Of a stretch of 64,000 bases of DNA, positions 25,428 to 34,005 are shown one piece after another (the first letter of the stretch is position 1; every line of letters starts with the position of its first letter). The DNA lies in assembly GCA_021371935.1 (NCBI GenBank), contig JAJFVF010000021.1, forward strand, positions 62,001-126,000, read 5' to 3'. Source of the stretch: a bacterium. Its GTDB lineage: Bacteria > Armatimonadota > UBA5829. Below the pieces are notes generated by a model. The model had not been told where the DNA came from, made no database searches, and worked only from the letters and a program-made list of their open reading frames with translations. A program made the translations under genes and the position numbers.

Positions 25428-27011
25428 TCAGTGTACCGCAGTCGGCGATTGCGGACTGCGCTGCGGGCGCCGCATCAAAAATACCAGAGGTACCAGCAAA
25501 ATCATTACTACACCCAGCAGCCAGAACGTATCCACAAAAGACATCATTGCAGACTGGCGGATTACCATCTGGTAGGCAACAGCTACGGCCTGCTTCTGGG
25601 CATTCAGATAGCTCTGGCCTGCCGCGGTGAGTCCCGCGACTGCCTCCTTAAACCACTGCTGAAATGTCGGATCAAATGTCGAAATGTTCTCGACCAACCT
25701 GGACTGATGGAACTGCTCACGCCGGGCAAGCAGTGTGTTTACACCTGCAATACCTACACTGCCGCCGATGTTGCGCAGAAGATTGAATATACCTGTGGCG
25801 TTGCCTGTCTTCTCCTGTGAAAGAAAAGCAAAGGTGACTGTGGCAAGCGGGACAAATAGAAATGCAAGCCCGACACCCATGATTATCCTCGGATATGCCG
25901 CGTCCCAGAAGCTGATCTGCAGGTTATAGCCGGACATTATAAACATCGACAAAGAAAGCAGTGACAGGCCGAAGATGATCATATAACGTGAGTCCCACTT
26001 CCCGACCAGATAGCCCACTATGGGCATACAAAACAGTGTCCCAATGCCGCCGGGAGACATTGCAAGCCCACTTTGCATGGCTGAATATCCCAACAGAGTC
26101 TGCAGCAGCACCGGCTGAAGGACCATACTTGCATATAGCGCAATTCCCAGCATGAATATAAGAAAGACACCGGGCGCATAGTTGCGCACCTTGAAGACTG
26201 TGAGGTCTATGATCGGGTGCTGCGTGTATAGCTCCCACACGACCAGTGCGATCAAGCTGACTGCAGAAATAATCGAGAGATGCAGTATCCACGATGTCTG
26301 GAACCAGTCGTGCTTCTGACCGGTGTCCAGCACAACCTGAAGAAAGCCGATTCCCAGCGCAAGCAGACCGAGACCGATATAGTCGACTTTGATCGTCCCG
26401 CGCCGCAAATACGGCGGATCGACGACATATATCTGCGCCATTATCATCGACAGGATGCCTATCGGGATGTTGATATAGAATATCCAGCGCCAGGAATAGT
26501 TGTCCGTGATCCATCCACCGAGTGTTGGTCCTATGATCGGCGCAAAGACTACCCCGACCCCGAATATGGCCATGCCCATCCCTCGCCTGTTGACCGGGAA
26601 GCACTCGAGCAGGATGGCCTGGGATATAGGTTGAAGTGCACCGCCCCCAAGACCCTGCAGAACACGGTAGAGAATCAACGAGTCCAGCGAACGAGCAAAC
26701 CCACACAAAAATGATGAAACCACGAATGCGGCGACGGAAAGCATATAATAGCGCTTGCGTCCGAAAAGCATACTCAGCCAGCCAGTGGCGGGCAGCACGA
26801 TTGCATTTGAAACCAGATATGAGGTCAGGACCCAGGTGCTCTCATCGATTGTGGCTGAGAGGTTGCCCGCAATGTGAGAAAGAGAGACGTTGACCACCGT
26901 GCTGTCCAACACCTCCATGAAGGTCGCCAGCATTACCGCAATCGCAACTATGCCCGGTGTGCCGACCGGACACCATCCCTGCTCACTTATGTTGTCTGCT
27001 CTCTCTTCCAT
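25428..27011 (-). CDS. DHA2-family multidrug efflux MFS transporter (EmrB-like)
   Basis: 527 residues with about 14 membrane helices. LDSTVVNVSLSHIA in helix 1 is the DHA2 family motif (D-x-T-x-V-N-V-A). The A-motif-like loop GWLSMLFGRKRYY and motif C (GPTLGGWITD) are present. It exports drugs or lipophilic anions using the proton gradient and is predicted to work with the membrane-fusion protein encoded upstream at 27,252-28,706. An unusual 240-base spacer with a hairpin and a repeat element separates the two. Confidence 0.88.
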   Translation of the reverse strand: MEERADNISEQGWCPVGTPGIVAIAVMLATFMEVLDSTVVNVSLSHIAGNLSATIDESTWVLTSYLVSNAIVLPATGWLSMLFGRKRYYMLSVAAFVVSSFLCGFARSLDSLILYRVLQGLGGGALQPISQAILLECFPVNRRGMGMAIFGVGVVFAPIIGPTLGGWITDNYSWRWIFYINIPIGILSMIMAQIYVVDPPYLRRGTIKVDYIGLGLLALGIGFLQVVLDTGQKHDWFQTSWILHLSIISAVSLIALVVWELYTQHPIIDLTVFKVRNYAPGVFLIFMLGIALYASMVLQPVLLQTLLGYSAMQSGLAMSPGGIGTLFCMPIVGYLVGKWDSRYMIIFGLSLLSLSMFIMSGYNLQISFWDAAYPRIIMGVGLAFLFVPLATVTFAFLSQEKTGNATGIFNLLRNIGGSVGIAGVNTLLARREQFHQSRLVENISTFDPTFQQWFKEAVAGLTAAGQSYLNAQKQAVAVAYQMVIRQSAMMSFVDTFWLLGVVMILLVPLVFLMRRPQRSPQSPTAVH

Positions 27012-27039
27012 ATAAGCTCTGGTTTCTGGCTCTAGTAAG

Positions 27040-27064
27040 CCCTCCAGGTAAGATACCTGGAGGG
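27040..27064. other. 11-bp perfect hairpin between emrA-like and emrB-like genes
   Basis: CCCTCCAGGTA and TACCTGGAGGG flank a 3-base loop. It lies 29 bases upstream of the EmrB-like start, without a U-run. It could block read-through partially or protect the processed mRNA, lowering the transporter dose relative to the fusion protein. Confidence 0.5.
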
Positions 27065-27114
27065 ATATAATAGATCGTGATCTAGGTGCATCTCAAAATC
27101 AGGATGAAGCCACA

Positions 27115-27190
27115 TGTCATTCCCAGCATGACTGGGAATCCAGAAACCTGCGTTCCGACGATCTGGATCCCCGCTTTCGCGGGAATGACA
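27115..27190. repeat. 76-bp palindromic dispersed element (REP/MITE-like)
   Basis: The ends form a perfect 10-bp inverted repeat, TGTCATTCCC and GGGAATGACA. Inside are two further hairpins, TTCCCAG/CTGGGAA and CCCGC/GCGGG (loop TTTC). Related text (CTCGGAATGACA) occurs at about 5,971. This type of element is widespread in bacterial intergenic DNA and is mobilised in trans if at all. No transposase is present here. Confidence 0.65.
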
Positions 27191-27251
27191 TAGACTTGTT
27201 TACCTATAATATGGGATGCATCCTCATAAACTTTTTGACTCATTGACCCAA

Positions 27252-28706
27252 TCATCGCAAATAGACTGTTGCAATCACGTTCTGACCCGGCCTGAGAATT
27301 ACCCCCTTGGGCAGCTTCTGGTCCAGGACGATCTTTACAGGTATGCGCTGTACGACTTTGACAAAGTTGCCGGTCGCATTCTCAGCCGGCAACAGGCTGA
27401 ACTTGGCAACCGTTGCTGCCCCGATGCTGTTTACACGGCCTTTGAGAGTTATGCCCGGATATGAGTCCACCGTAAATGTCACCCTCTGACCGGAACGCAT
27501 GCGGCCTGTCTGGGTCTCTTTGAAGTTTGCAACCACCCAGACATCTGTGAGCGGGACAACAGCCATCAGCATCTGGCCGGGCTGGACATATTGACCCATC
27601 TGCACACTCTTCTCACTGACGGCTCCCCTGACCGGAGCTTTTATATTTGTATATGAGAGCAGCAGGCGGTCGTTGTTCAACTGGGCCACGCCCTGCTTGA
27701 CAGACGCTTTGGCTGCGCCCCTTTGAGCTTTGCTGATCGAAATCTGCTCGGGAACAGTCTGAGCGCCCGCAAGAGCAGCCTGCGACTGCTTAAGAAGCGC
27801 AAGCGCGCGGTCTGCTTCGGATTTTGCCGTGTCCACACCTGCATTGGCCTGATTGGATGCATCTACTGCTGCAGCTTTCTGCGAATTGTCACGTTTAAGA
27901 ACAGCCTTTGCAGCTGCCAGACCGGCAAGTGTACGGCTCAGAGCTGCTTTTGAACTGGCTACCTGCTGCCTGGCTGCATTCAGAGCTTCCTGGGCGCTGA
28001 TGTTTGCAGTCTCAAAGTTCTCGAACTGCTGCGCCGAAGCTGCTCCGGCTGCGTACATATCCCTATATCTGATATAGTTGCTGGCAGCATTCTTGGCCTG
28101 AGCGGCAGCGGATTTCTCATTTGCCTGAGCGGCCTTTACCTCCGCCTCGACAGCAGTGACCTGAGCAGCAGCGGCATTAACAACTGCCTGCGTTGCTTCA
28201 ACAACATCGCGCGCCGCCCGGACTTGTGCATCTGCCGACCTTGCCTGGGCAATCGCTGCGATTACCTGATCGTTTGCACTTGACACGGTTGCTCGAGCAC
28301 TTCTGACTGCAGCCTCGGCCTGATCGCGTGCAGAAGGGGCCGTCTTGCCCACAACCGACACCTGTCTGTTGCTCACCGACTCCTGCGCAATTGCTGCATC
28401 CACCGCTGCTGATGACCTGCGAACCCTGTCAAGATACTCCTTTCGATCCAGTCGAACAAGCAGATAGCCCTTATCCACAAGTTGGTTATCGCTGACATTT
28501 ATCTCGACTACGTGACCTGCAATCCTTGGACTGATCGGAACAAGATGACCCGCGACCTGGGCATCGTCGGTCGATTCCTTGCCCAGACTCAATATCCAAT
28601 ATACCAGCACGCCGATGCAGACGAGTATTACACCAACCACAATGATCGGTCTCTTGTGGGAAGTGAAGAATCTGCTTAGTCTCGATGGTTGCTGCTCGTC
28701 GTTCAA
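27252..28706 (-). CDS. HlyD/EmrA-type membrane fusion protein
   Basis: 484 residues. One N-terminal membrane helix (about 17-38) is followed by a biotinyl-lipoyl-like half (VAGHLVPISPRIAGHVVEINV) and a very long alanine-rich coiled-coil hairpin (about 85-330). The second lipoyl half and beta-barrel carry YTNIKAPVRGAVSEKSVQMGQYV. The coiled coil is longer than in E. coli EmrA and should bridge a wide periplasm to an outer-membrane channel, which is consistent with a diderm cell. It is the first gene of the efflux pair. No TolC gene is in the window. Confidence 0.85.
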   Translation of the reverse strand: MNDEQQPSRLSRFFTSHKRPIIVVGVILVCIGVLVYWILSLGKESTDDAQVAGHLVPISPRIAGHVVEINVSDNQLVDKGYLLVRLDRKEYLDRVRRSSAAVDAAIAQESVSNRQVSVVGKTAPSARDQAEAAVRSARATVSSANDQVIAAIAQARSADAQVRAARDVVEATQAVVNAAAAQVTAVEAEVKAAQANEKSAAAQAKNAASNYIRYRDMYAAGAASAQQFENFETANISAQEALNAARQQVASSKAALSRTLAGLAAAKAVLKRDNSQKAAAVDASNQANAGVDTAKSEADRALALLKQSQAALAGAQTVPEQISISKAQRGAAKASVKQGVAQLNNDRLLLSYTNIKAPVRGAVSEKSVQMGQYVQPGQMLMAVVPLTDVWVVANFKETQTGRMRSGQRVTFTVDSYPGITLKGRVNSIGAATVAKFSLLPAENATGNFVKVVQRIPVKIVLDQKLPKGVILRPGQNVIATVYLR

Positions 28707-28841
28707 TGCACTTTCCTCTCCATTACAGATGAAGTTATACCAAGGAATACTGTCAGTGAAACTTTGCAGGAACCATTAAGAACGCCTGCAGCGTATCCAT
28801 GAGCAGGCTGCAATAAATAAAGGTTCCGGGCATAAAATTGC

Positions 28842-28870
28842 TTGACTATAAGCCCATGCACGGGAATAAT
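28842..28870 (+). promoter_or_regulatory. Probable promoter of the Wza-like gene
   Basis: TTGACT is followed after 17 bases by AATAAT, or after 19 by TAATAT, about 36 bases before the start codon. The -10 match is moderate. Confidence 0.4.
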
Positions 28871-28906
28871 ATTTATGGAATCTCTGATCACGGAGGCAAT
28901 CACCTA

Positions 28907-30037
28907 ATGAAGGCAACCTATATTATTCTTGCTATAATGCTGCTTGCAGGCTGCATTATCCCTATGGCAGCCATCGCGGACGGCTCGAAACTGGCTAAAG
29001 GTGATGTGATCGACGTGATTGTTGATGGAGAGAAGGACTTCTCTAAACAATATCAGATCAACGGCAACGGCTGCATTCTGATGCCCATGGTCGACGCAGT
29101 AAAGGTTGTCGGTCTCAACACAACCGACGCTTCTGCAGTTATTACCAAGGCGCTTAATAAAGTGCTAGTCAATCCGCAGGTGAGTGCTTCATTTGTGGAA
29201 CGTGCCAAGATGCAGGTGTATGTCGTCGGCCAGGTAAACAAGCGTGGACTCATTGAGATCGGTGTGGGAGACAGGGTCCTGCAGGCACTGGCACAGGCCG
29301 GTTATGACGATACAGCAGACCTTTCTCACGTAAACATTAGAAGAGGTGACGAGATTATTGACCTCGACCTCGCCAAATACCTCTCCGGCGAAGACCTGAC
29401 AGTCAATAGAGAATTGGAATCAGGAGACACGATAGTCGTATCCCGAGTGGATATGATTGGCAGCGTAATTGCTTCCGGTCAGGTCACCAAGGTCGGTTCC
29501 ATCCCACTGAAACGCAATATGACTTTTCGTGAAGCGATGGGGCTGGTGGGTGGAATTACTGTTGAAGCCGATCCCGCAAAGATTACCGTAAAAAGAGAAG
29601 GAACCGCCGAACCGATTAAAATCGACTATGAAAAGGCTATGGCAGGTGACCCAACAGCTGACGTAATCCTCGCACCAGGCGACACAATATATGTGCCTGA
29701 ACTCGAGATATCCTATTTCACGATATGGGGAGGCGTCAATAGACCTGGACAGTATCCATTCAAAGGAAAGCTGGCACTCAGCGAAGCAGTCGGTGTTGCG
29801 GGAGGTGCCGTTACCAACGTCGGAGACCTCCGAAAGGTCAAAATAATGCACGCCTCAGGCCCGGAAGCAAAAGTTGGCGAATCCATTACTGTCGACCTTA
29901 CACAGGTTATTAGAGGCGCTGCCGACGAACCACTGGTTCGGCGCGGAGACGTTATATATGTAACTGAGCACAAACAGAAAACCAATCTCTGGAACGCGAT
30001 TCAGACGCTTTCACCACTGTGGTGGATATTCAGGTAA
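28907..30037 (+). CDS. Wza-like polysaccharide export lipoprotein with SLBB domains
   Basis: 376 residues from the ATG at 28907 (GGAGG ten bases upstream). The signal peptide ends at LAGC, a lipobox with Cys about residue 16. The Poly_export domain (LAKGDVIDVIVDGEKDFS through VNPQVSASFVERAKMQVYVVG) is followed by at least two SLBB repeats (AKMQVYVVGQVNKRGLIEI; IWGGVNRPGQYPFKGKLALSEAVGVAGG). It forms the outer-membrane channel for exopolysaccharide. It is divergent from the EmrA-like gene and precedes the main EPS locus, where its Wzc partner lies at 59,354-61,696. Confidence 0.88.
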   Translation: MKATYIILAIMLLAGCIIPMAAIADGSKLAKGDVIDVIVDGEKDFSKQYQINGNGCILMPMVDAVKVVGLNTTDASAVITKALNKVLVNPQVSASFVERAKMQVYVVGQVNKRGLIEIGVGDRVLQALAQAGYDDTADLSHVNIRRGDEIIDLDLAKYLSGEDLTVNRELESGDTIVVSRVDMIGSVIASGQVTKVGSIPLKRNMTFREAMGLVGGITVEADPAKITVKREGTAEPIKIDYEKAMAGDPTADVILAPGDTIYVPELEISYFTIWGGVNRPGQYPFKGKLALSEAVGVAGGAVTNVGDLRKVKIMHASGPEAKVGESITVDLTQVIRGAADEPLVRRGDVIYVTEHKQKTNLWNAIQTLSPLWWIFR

Positions 30038-30042
30038 GCTAG

Positions 30043-30095
30043 CCCGAATTATGCTCGACGAGCATAATTCACATTTCTCGTGAATAATGCGCGCC
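30043..30095 (+). repeat. Two-hairpin dispersed repeat, copy A
   Basis: GAATTATGCTCG with CGAGCATAATTC (12-bp palindrome) is followed by ATTCAC-7-GTGAAT and ATGCGCGC. A second copy in the same orientation lies at 36,786-36,867. It sits just after the Wza-like stop codon. Confidence 0.7.
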
Positions 30096-30264
30096 AGATA
30101 TTATCTTCAAAAAAACACAAGGTGCTCGACATAAAAATTTACAGCTTCATCCTGACCAGGCCGAGATATCATCATTATTAACACACACAGCGCTCATTAC
30201 ACACACATATTACCATTTGCCAGCCCATCCCCCTGTTAGAATTACTGGTTTTTCGTCTCTGCTA
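30096..30264. other. Intergenic stretch without genes
   Basis: Together with the flanking repeat and leader, the gap between the Wza-like and PEP-CTERM genes is 391 bases. This part is A+T-rich with CACACA runs, and no gene or structure was recognised. Confidence 0.5.
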
Positions 30265-30293
30265 TTGACATTCGTATCAATCTCGGCTATTAT
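30265..30293 (+). promoter_or_regulatory. Strong sigma70-like promoter of the PEP-CTERM gene
   Basis: A perfect TTGACA is followed after exactly 17 bases by TATTAT. The expected start is about 30,300, giving a leader of roughly 130 bases. Confidence 0.7.
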
Positions 30294-30299
30294 CAAAGA

Positions 30300-30428
30300 G
30301 TATAGCTAGGCAGCATATACCTGCACGGCAATTTGACTTTGCGGGATTTGCCGTCAGTTGTTGCGTCGGGTCGATAGGCAATGCTGCTCGAGGGACGCGA
30401 TTGTTTTTAGAAGGGAGGGAGTATACAA
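30300..30428 (+). promoter_or_regulatory. Structured, probably attenuated leader of the PEP-CTERM gene
   Basis: Hairpin 1 pairs ACGGCAA (30325) with TTGCCGT (30348). Hairpin 2 pairs GCGTC (30363) with GACGC (30394), with an inner TCGA/TCGA stem, and is followed by a five-T run (30404-30408). The strong GGGAGGGAG site comes right after. The order promoter, structure, terminator-like hairpin, ribosome-binding site fits transcription attenuation. It does not match the c-di-GMP-I consensus that I know. Confidence 0.45.
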
Positions 30429-30965
30429 ATGAAAAGATTTGTAGTGCTGCTTGTTGTTGCATTGGCACTTTGTGTATTGGCCACTGCTGCACAGGCAACA
30501 GATTGGACCACATATCTGACCAGCACCGGAACAACCGGCACGATTAAGGTTGTTTCCAGCGTCACCCAGGTAGGCAGCCTGTGGCATTACAGCTACGATG
30601 TGACACCAGTGTCACCAGCTGATTATGTCAGAGGATATACCATTGTTCTGGGTAGCAAAGTAATAGCACTGGTCTCTAATGTGGCTACAACCGCATCCGG
30701 TTGGAGCGGATACGCAGATGCCACTAAAGTATACTGGACTTGGGAAGGAACTGATGCAGAACGCCTTAATACCGGCGAGACGTTTACCTTCTCGTTCGAC
30801 CATCCTTGGTCACCGGTGGCTTTCTATAATGCAAGTTGCCAGGATGACTTTGGATTTAGTGGAGTCGTAGCAGGTCCAGTGGTGCCTGAGGCATCTACAA
30901 TGCTCCTTGGCTTTGCGGGTCTGAGCTGTATTGCTGGACTGCGCAAGTTGCGAATCAAGAAGTAA
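30429..30965 (+). CDS. PEP-CTERM (VPEAS-type) surface protein
   Basis: 178 residues. The signal peptide is residues 1-23. The body is rich in Thr, Ser and aromatic residues with no known enzyme motif. The C-terminus has the tripartite exosortase signal: VPEAS, a hydrophobic helix (TMLLGFAGLSCIAGL) and a basic end (RKLRIKK). The exosortase at 35,849-36,715 is predicted to remove this tail during export. Such proteins are often glycosylated and enter the EPS matrix. A strong promoter and ribosome-binding site suggest abundant product. It is transcribed alone and closed by its own terminator. Confidence 0.85.
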   Translation: MKRFVVLLVVALALCVLATAAQATDWTTYLTSTGTTGTIKVVSSVTQVGSLWHYSYDVTPVSPADYVRGYTIVLGSKVIALVSNVATTASGWSGYADATKVYWTWEGTDAERLNTGETFTFSFDHPWSPVAFYNASCQDDFGFSGVVAGPVVPEASTMLLGFAGLSCIAGLRKLRIKK

Positions 30966-31004
30966 ATTATGAACGCCAAGCTTGGTGCGAGTTGTAAATA
31001 ATTT

Positions 31005-31033
31005 GGCGGGGCACATGCCCCGCCTTATTTTTT
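31005..31033 (+). terminator. Rho-independent terminator of the PEP-CTERM gene
   Basis: GGCGGGGC pairs with GCCCCGCC around ACAT and is followed by TTATTTTTT. It lies 40 bases past the stop and just before the convergent GT-C gene. Confidence 0.9.
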
Positions 31034-31036
31034 GCC

Positions 31037-32821
31037 CTACTCTGAACCGGCTTCGTAGACCTGTATTTCGTCGGAAGCATATGGACCAAGATCAGCCTGT
31101 CTGAAACCCTCTAGAGCCTCAAAGACCTCTGAGTTCCTTTGGCTCTGATTGAAAAACCTCTTAATGCTCGTTGCTTCCTCGCTGTCATGGCCCAGCTTTT
31201 GGCTGTGAACGCGGACCCGCTCCAACACCGCATCAGGGTCTGCAATAAAATCACGCTGCAGTTTGCTTGTAAAGAGCCTGTACCATATCTCATCGGCAGG
31301 CAGGCTGCGAGACTCATTCGTCAGCACGATCGTGTGCATTCTGAAACCGTTCAGGCCAAGATGTTCTATATCTTTGTCGGACAGGGGCAGCCAAACCCCA
31401 TCCATATGCAGGTTGCGCCAGGCAGCAAGCCATGGAATATCAGTATATATGCACCCGATATTGAGTTTGTCTCCCTGGGACAAGATCGTCGATGCCTCGC
31501 GCAAAGTATCATATTTTTCTGGAGCCCTCCAGATGATTTGGGCGAGAGCAGGCCAGAAAGTAATCGCTATAACGCCGATCATCAGGCCTCTCCAGAACAC
31601 CGGGTGCAGTTTTTTTGCATCCAACAAAAGAAAGAAATATGCGCTGCCGTATATTGCTGCCATAGGCGCCAGTAAAACAAGTGCATTATGATCAATGCTA
31701 TAAAGCGCAATTGACACAAGTAGAATCGGAGCAAGGACATAAAGCAACCCCCTGACCGCGTTTGCAGTAGGTGGTTTGAACTTATACAGCATGCTCACGA
31801 CCGCAAGCGGCAGTATTACTAACCCCAGTATGGTCAGCAGATCGACGAGTGCGCTTGATGTGCCGGTCATCAGCTTTCGCGAAAAAGAAGAAAAGTGCTC
31901 TATAGGATACAACAAGACTCCGGTCATACCTCGGCCAACTCCGTCCATGCTCCTGTACAAAGTGCTGCCCGGATACTCACCGGTATCGGCCATTATATCC
32001 CACGCATTTGCTCCTAAGATCGATCCACCTGTCAGCTTTGCTTCCCTGTATGCCCATGGAGCAACCGCGATTGCAGTAATTACTAAAAACAAAACCAAAT
32101 GTTGAATTCGTCTGCGGCCAGTAAAGGCAAAATATAGAGCAACAGGAATAAACAAAAATATGAGAGTCTGATGCGTCATATAAAGCAGGCAGATCAATAT
32201 AGCCGATATGAATACATAAAAATAACCTGCCCTGCCGCCGCTCATCGAACTCTTGTGATGTGCCGCGATTGCCAGCATCAGTAAAACGAACCAGAATCCA
32301 GCCATCGTCCACTCACTCGCAGACATAGCTGACTGCAGCACAAACGCAGAGATGCACATGCCGACCGCAGCCAATATGCCCGTGCGCCAGTCGAAGAGCA
32401 TCCTGCCAAGAACAAATGTCGCTATTAAAGTGAGAAACCCAAATATCATCGATGTCCGAACAACTGCCTGGTCGCTGACTGCAGTCAATTTGAACACGGC
32501 TGCAACAACATACGGGTAAAGAGGACCATGGTTTATTTCAGGCAGAGGAGCGGACATATCATTCATAAGCCCGGCGTTGAACGGCCTGATGAAACGCGTC
32601 GTAAAGCCTTTGCCGGTGGATATGTTCAAGCTGATCTGGGCAGTGTCCATCTGGTCGCGGGTGGTCAGCCCTACAAAATTTTGCACGTAATATCCGGCCA
32701 TGATAGCGCCCAGCACAATAAATATCCCAACACTCGCAAGTATGCGAGACCAGTTTATACCCTGCATCCTCAGAACACGTTGGCTCGCACTGCTGGTCCT
32801 GTCATCCTCTGCGACACTCAT
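31037..32821 (-). CDS. GT39/ArnT-like GT-C membrane glycosyltransferase
   Basis: 594 residues with about 11-12 membrane helices and a C-terminal soluble part (about 430-594). After helix 1, TTRDQMDTAQISLNI gives the Asp-containing first loop and PEINHGPLYPYVVAAVF the H-x-P-L-Y motif typical of PMT/ArnT relatives. It should transfer a sugar from a lipid-phosphate donor on the periplasmic side. It starts in an ATGA overlap with the GT4 gene and is the last gene of the exosortase operon. Substrate unknown. Confidence 0.75.
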   Translation of the reverse strand: MSVAEDDRTSSASQRVLRMQGINWSRILASVGIFIVLGAIMAGYYVQNFVGLTTRDQMDTAQISLNISTGKGFTTRFIRPFNAGLMNDMSAPLPEINHGPLYPYVVAAVFKLTAVSDQAVVRTSMIFGFLTLIATFVLGRMLFDWRTGILAAVGMCISAFVLQSAMSASEWTMAGFWFVLLMLAIAAHHKSSMSGGRAGYFYVFISAILICLLYMTHQTLIFLFIPVALYFAFTGRRRIQHLVLFLVITAIAVAPWAYREAKLTGGSILGANAWDIMADTGEYPGSTLYRSMDGVGRGMTGVLLYPIEHFSSFSRKLMTGTSSALVDLLTILGLVILPLAVVSMLYKFKPPTANAVRGLLYVLAPILLVSIALYSIDHNALVLLAPMAAIYGSAYFFLLLDAKKLHPVFWRGLMIGVIAITFWPALAQIIWRAPEKYDTLREASTILSQGDKLNIGCIYTDIPWLAAWRNLHMDGVWLPLSDKDIEHLGLNGFRMHTIVLTNESRSLPADEIWYRLFTSKLQRDFIADPDAVLERVRVHSQKLGHDSEEATSIKRFFNQSQRNSEVFEALEGFRQADLGPYASDEIQVYEAGSE

Positions 32822-34005
32822 CTATTTCCTCCATTTGCGACCACTTCTTCGTATATTTGCTCCAGATTACGAACACTCGACATCCATGAAAATCGTTTGA
32901 TGACCTCATGCCTGCCTGTGCATCCGATATCACGTGCAGATTCAGAGTTATCCAACAGCCTGATTACTTCTTTCGCCGTTTGATCCGCACTCTGAGCACA
33001 TATCGTGCCCGGACAGTCGTCACCAAAAGCTCGCAGGGCTATGGGCGTGGCGACCACAGGCAGTTCCATCGCCATAGCCTCCAGCACCTTGTTTTGTATC
33101 CCGACCGCAACCTGCATAGGCGCAACCGCAACCTGAGCCGAATCCAGATATGGACGGATGTCCGGCACATATCCGGTGACAGTTATGCCGGGCATCGCAG
33201 ACAGGCTCATAATATCAGTCGACGGACCGCTGCCTGCAATGATGAACTCGGCATCCGAGTGTTTGCTGCGAACTATAGGAAAACACTCCTTTGCAAACCA
33301 GGCTGCTGCCTGGGCATTCGGACTGTAACCCATCTTGCCGCTGAATATAATACGTTTCGAGCTGCGAGACGTGCCCAGTGGGGCAAAATAATCCGTGTCC
33401 ACTCCGTTACCAATTACGTCCACCCGAAGACAAGGGTTCATCGCCAGCAGTTCATCGCGCTCCGTATTTGCGGTTATCACAACACGCGCGAACTGCTGCA
33501 ATACACGAGGCTCATATCTTCTCAGTTTTATTTCTTCTTCGAGCATGACCAGCTTTGATATGGGATTCCTGCGCTCGGAGGCCATCTGACGGAACAGACT
33601 CGTCAAACAATCGACCGAATCGAACACTACAGGCACATTGCCCATTACAGATGCAAAATGGGCAGCCCGCAGATGCTCGATATGAACAATATCGAACTTG
33701 GATCGGCGCATTATCCTCGATATCGTTCGCTTCATTGCCTGTGACCAGCAAAATGCTGCGCACATGGGTATCGGGGTCGGCAGAGCGATCAGCGACTGCG
33801 AAAGACCGCGCAGCTTCGAGTGAGGCACGATATGCAGGTCATTCACGATATCAGGCAGTTCGTCCGCGCCCTCGACTTTGCGCCCGTCCGTCTCACCCAG
33901 CGCGACCACAGTGACCTGGTGCCGCTTTGAAAGCTCCTTTATCAGATGGAACGGCCTGACTCTGATCCGGCTCGGAACATATGGAGCTATGAAGAGTATG
34001 TTCAT
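32818..34005 (-). CDS. GT4-family glycosyltransferase of the exosortase cluster
   Basis: 395 residues from the ATG at 34005, which overlaps the stop of the preceding gene (ATGA). The N-terminal frame extension is not needed. The N-terminus is MNILFIAPYVPSRIRVRPFH. The C-terminal Rossmann half has FSGKMGYSPNAQAAAWF, GSGPSTDI and VAPMQVAVGIQNKVLEAMAM, including the E-x7-E region. It resembles glycosyltransferases associated with PEP-CTERM/EpsH systems. Its position right after exosortase and EpsI supports this. Confidence 0.8.
   Translation of the reverse strand: MNILFIAPYVPSRIRVRPFHLIKELSKRHQVTVVALGETDGRKVEGADELPDIVNDLHIVPHSKLRGLSQSLIALPTPIPMCAAFCWSQAMKRTISRIMRRSKFDIVHIEHLRAAHFASVMGNVPVVFDSVDCLTSLFRQMASERRNPISKLVMLEEEIKLRRYEPRVLQQFARVVITANTERDELLAMNPCLRVDVIGNGVDTDYFAPLGTSRSSKRIIFSGKMGYSPNAQAAAWFAKECFPIVRSKHSDAEFIIAGSGPSTDIMSLSAMPGITVTGYVPDIRPYLDSAQVAVAPMQVAVGIQNKVLEAMAMELPVVATPIALRAFGDDCPGTICAQSADQTAKEVIRLLDNSESARDIGCTGRHEVIKRFSWMSSVRNLEQIYEEVVANGGNR

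Noticed and set aside
26280-27010. Long open frames on both strands within the MFS gene
   Set aside because: They lack start signals and domain motifs, and the MFS frame explains the sequence fully.
30300-30428. Possible c-di-GMP-I riboswitch (GGGACGC text)
   Set aside because: The tetraloop, receptor and the conserved GGGCAAACC segment are missing, so only a generic structured leader is claimed.
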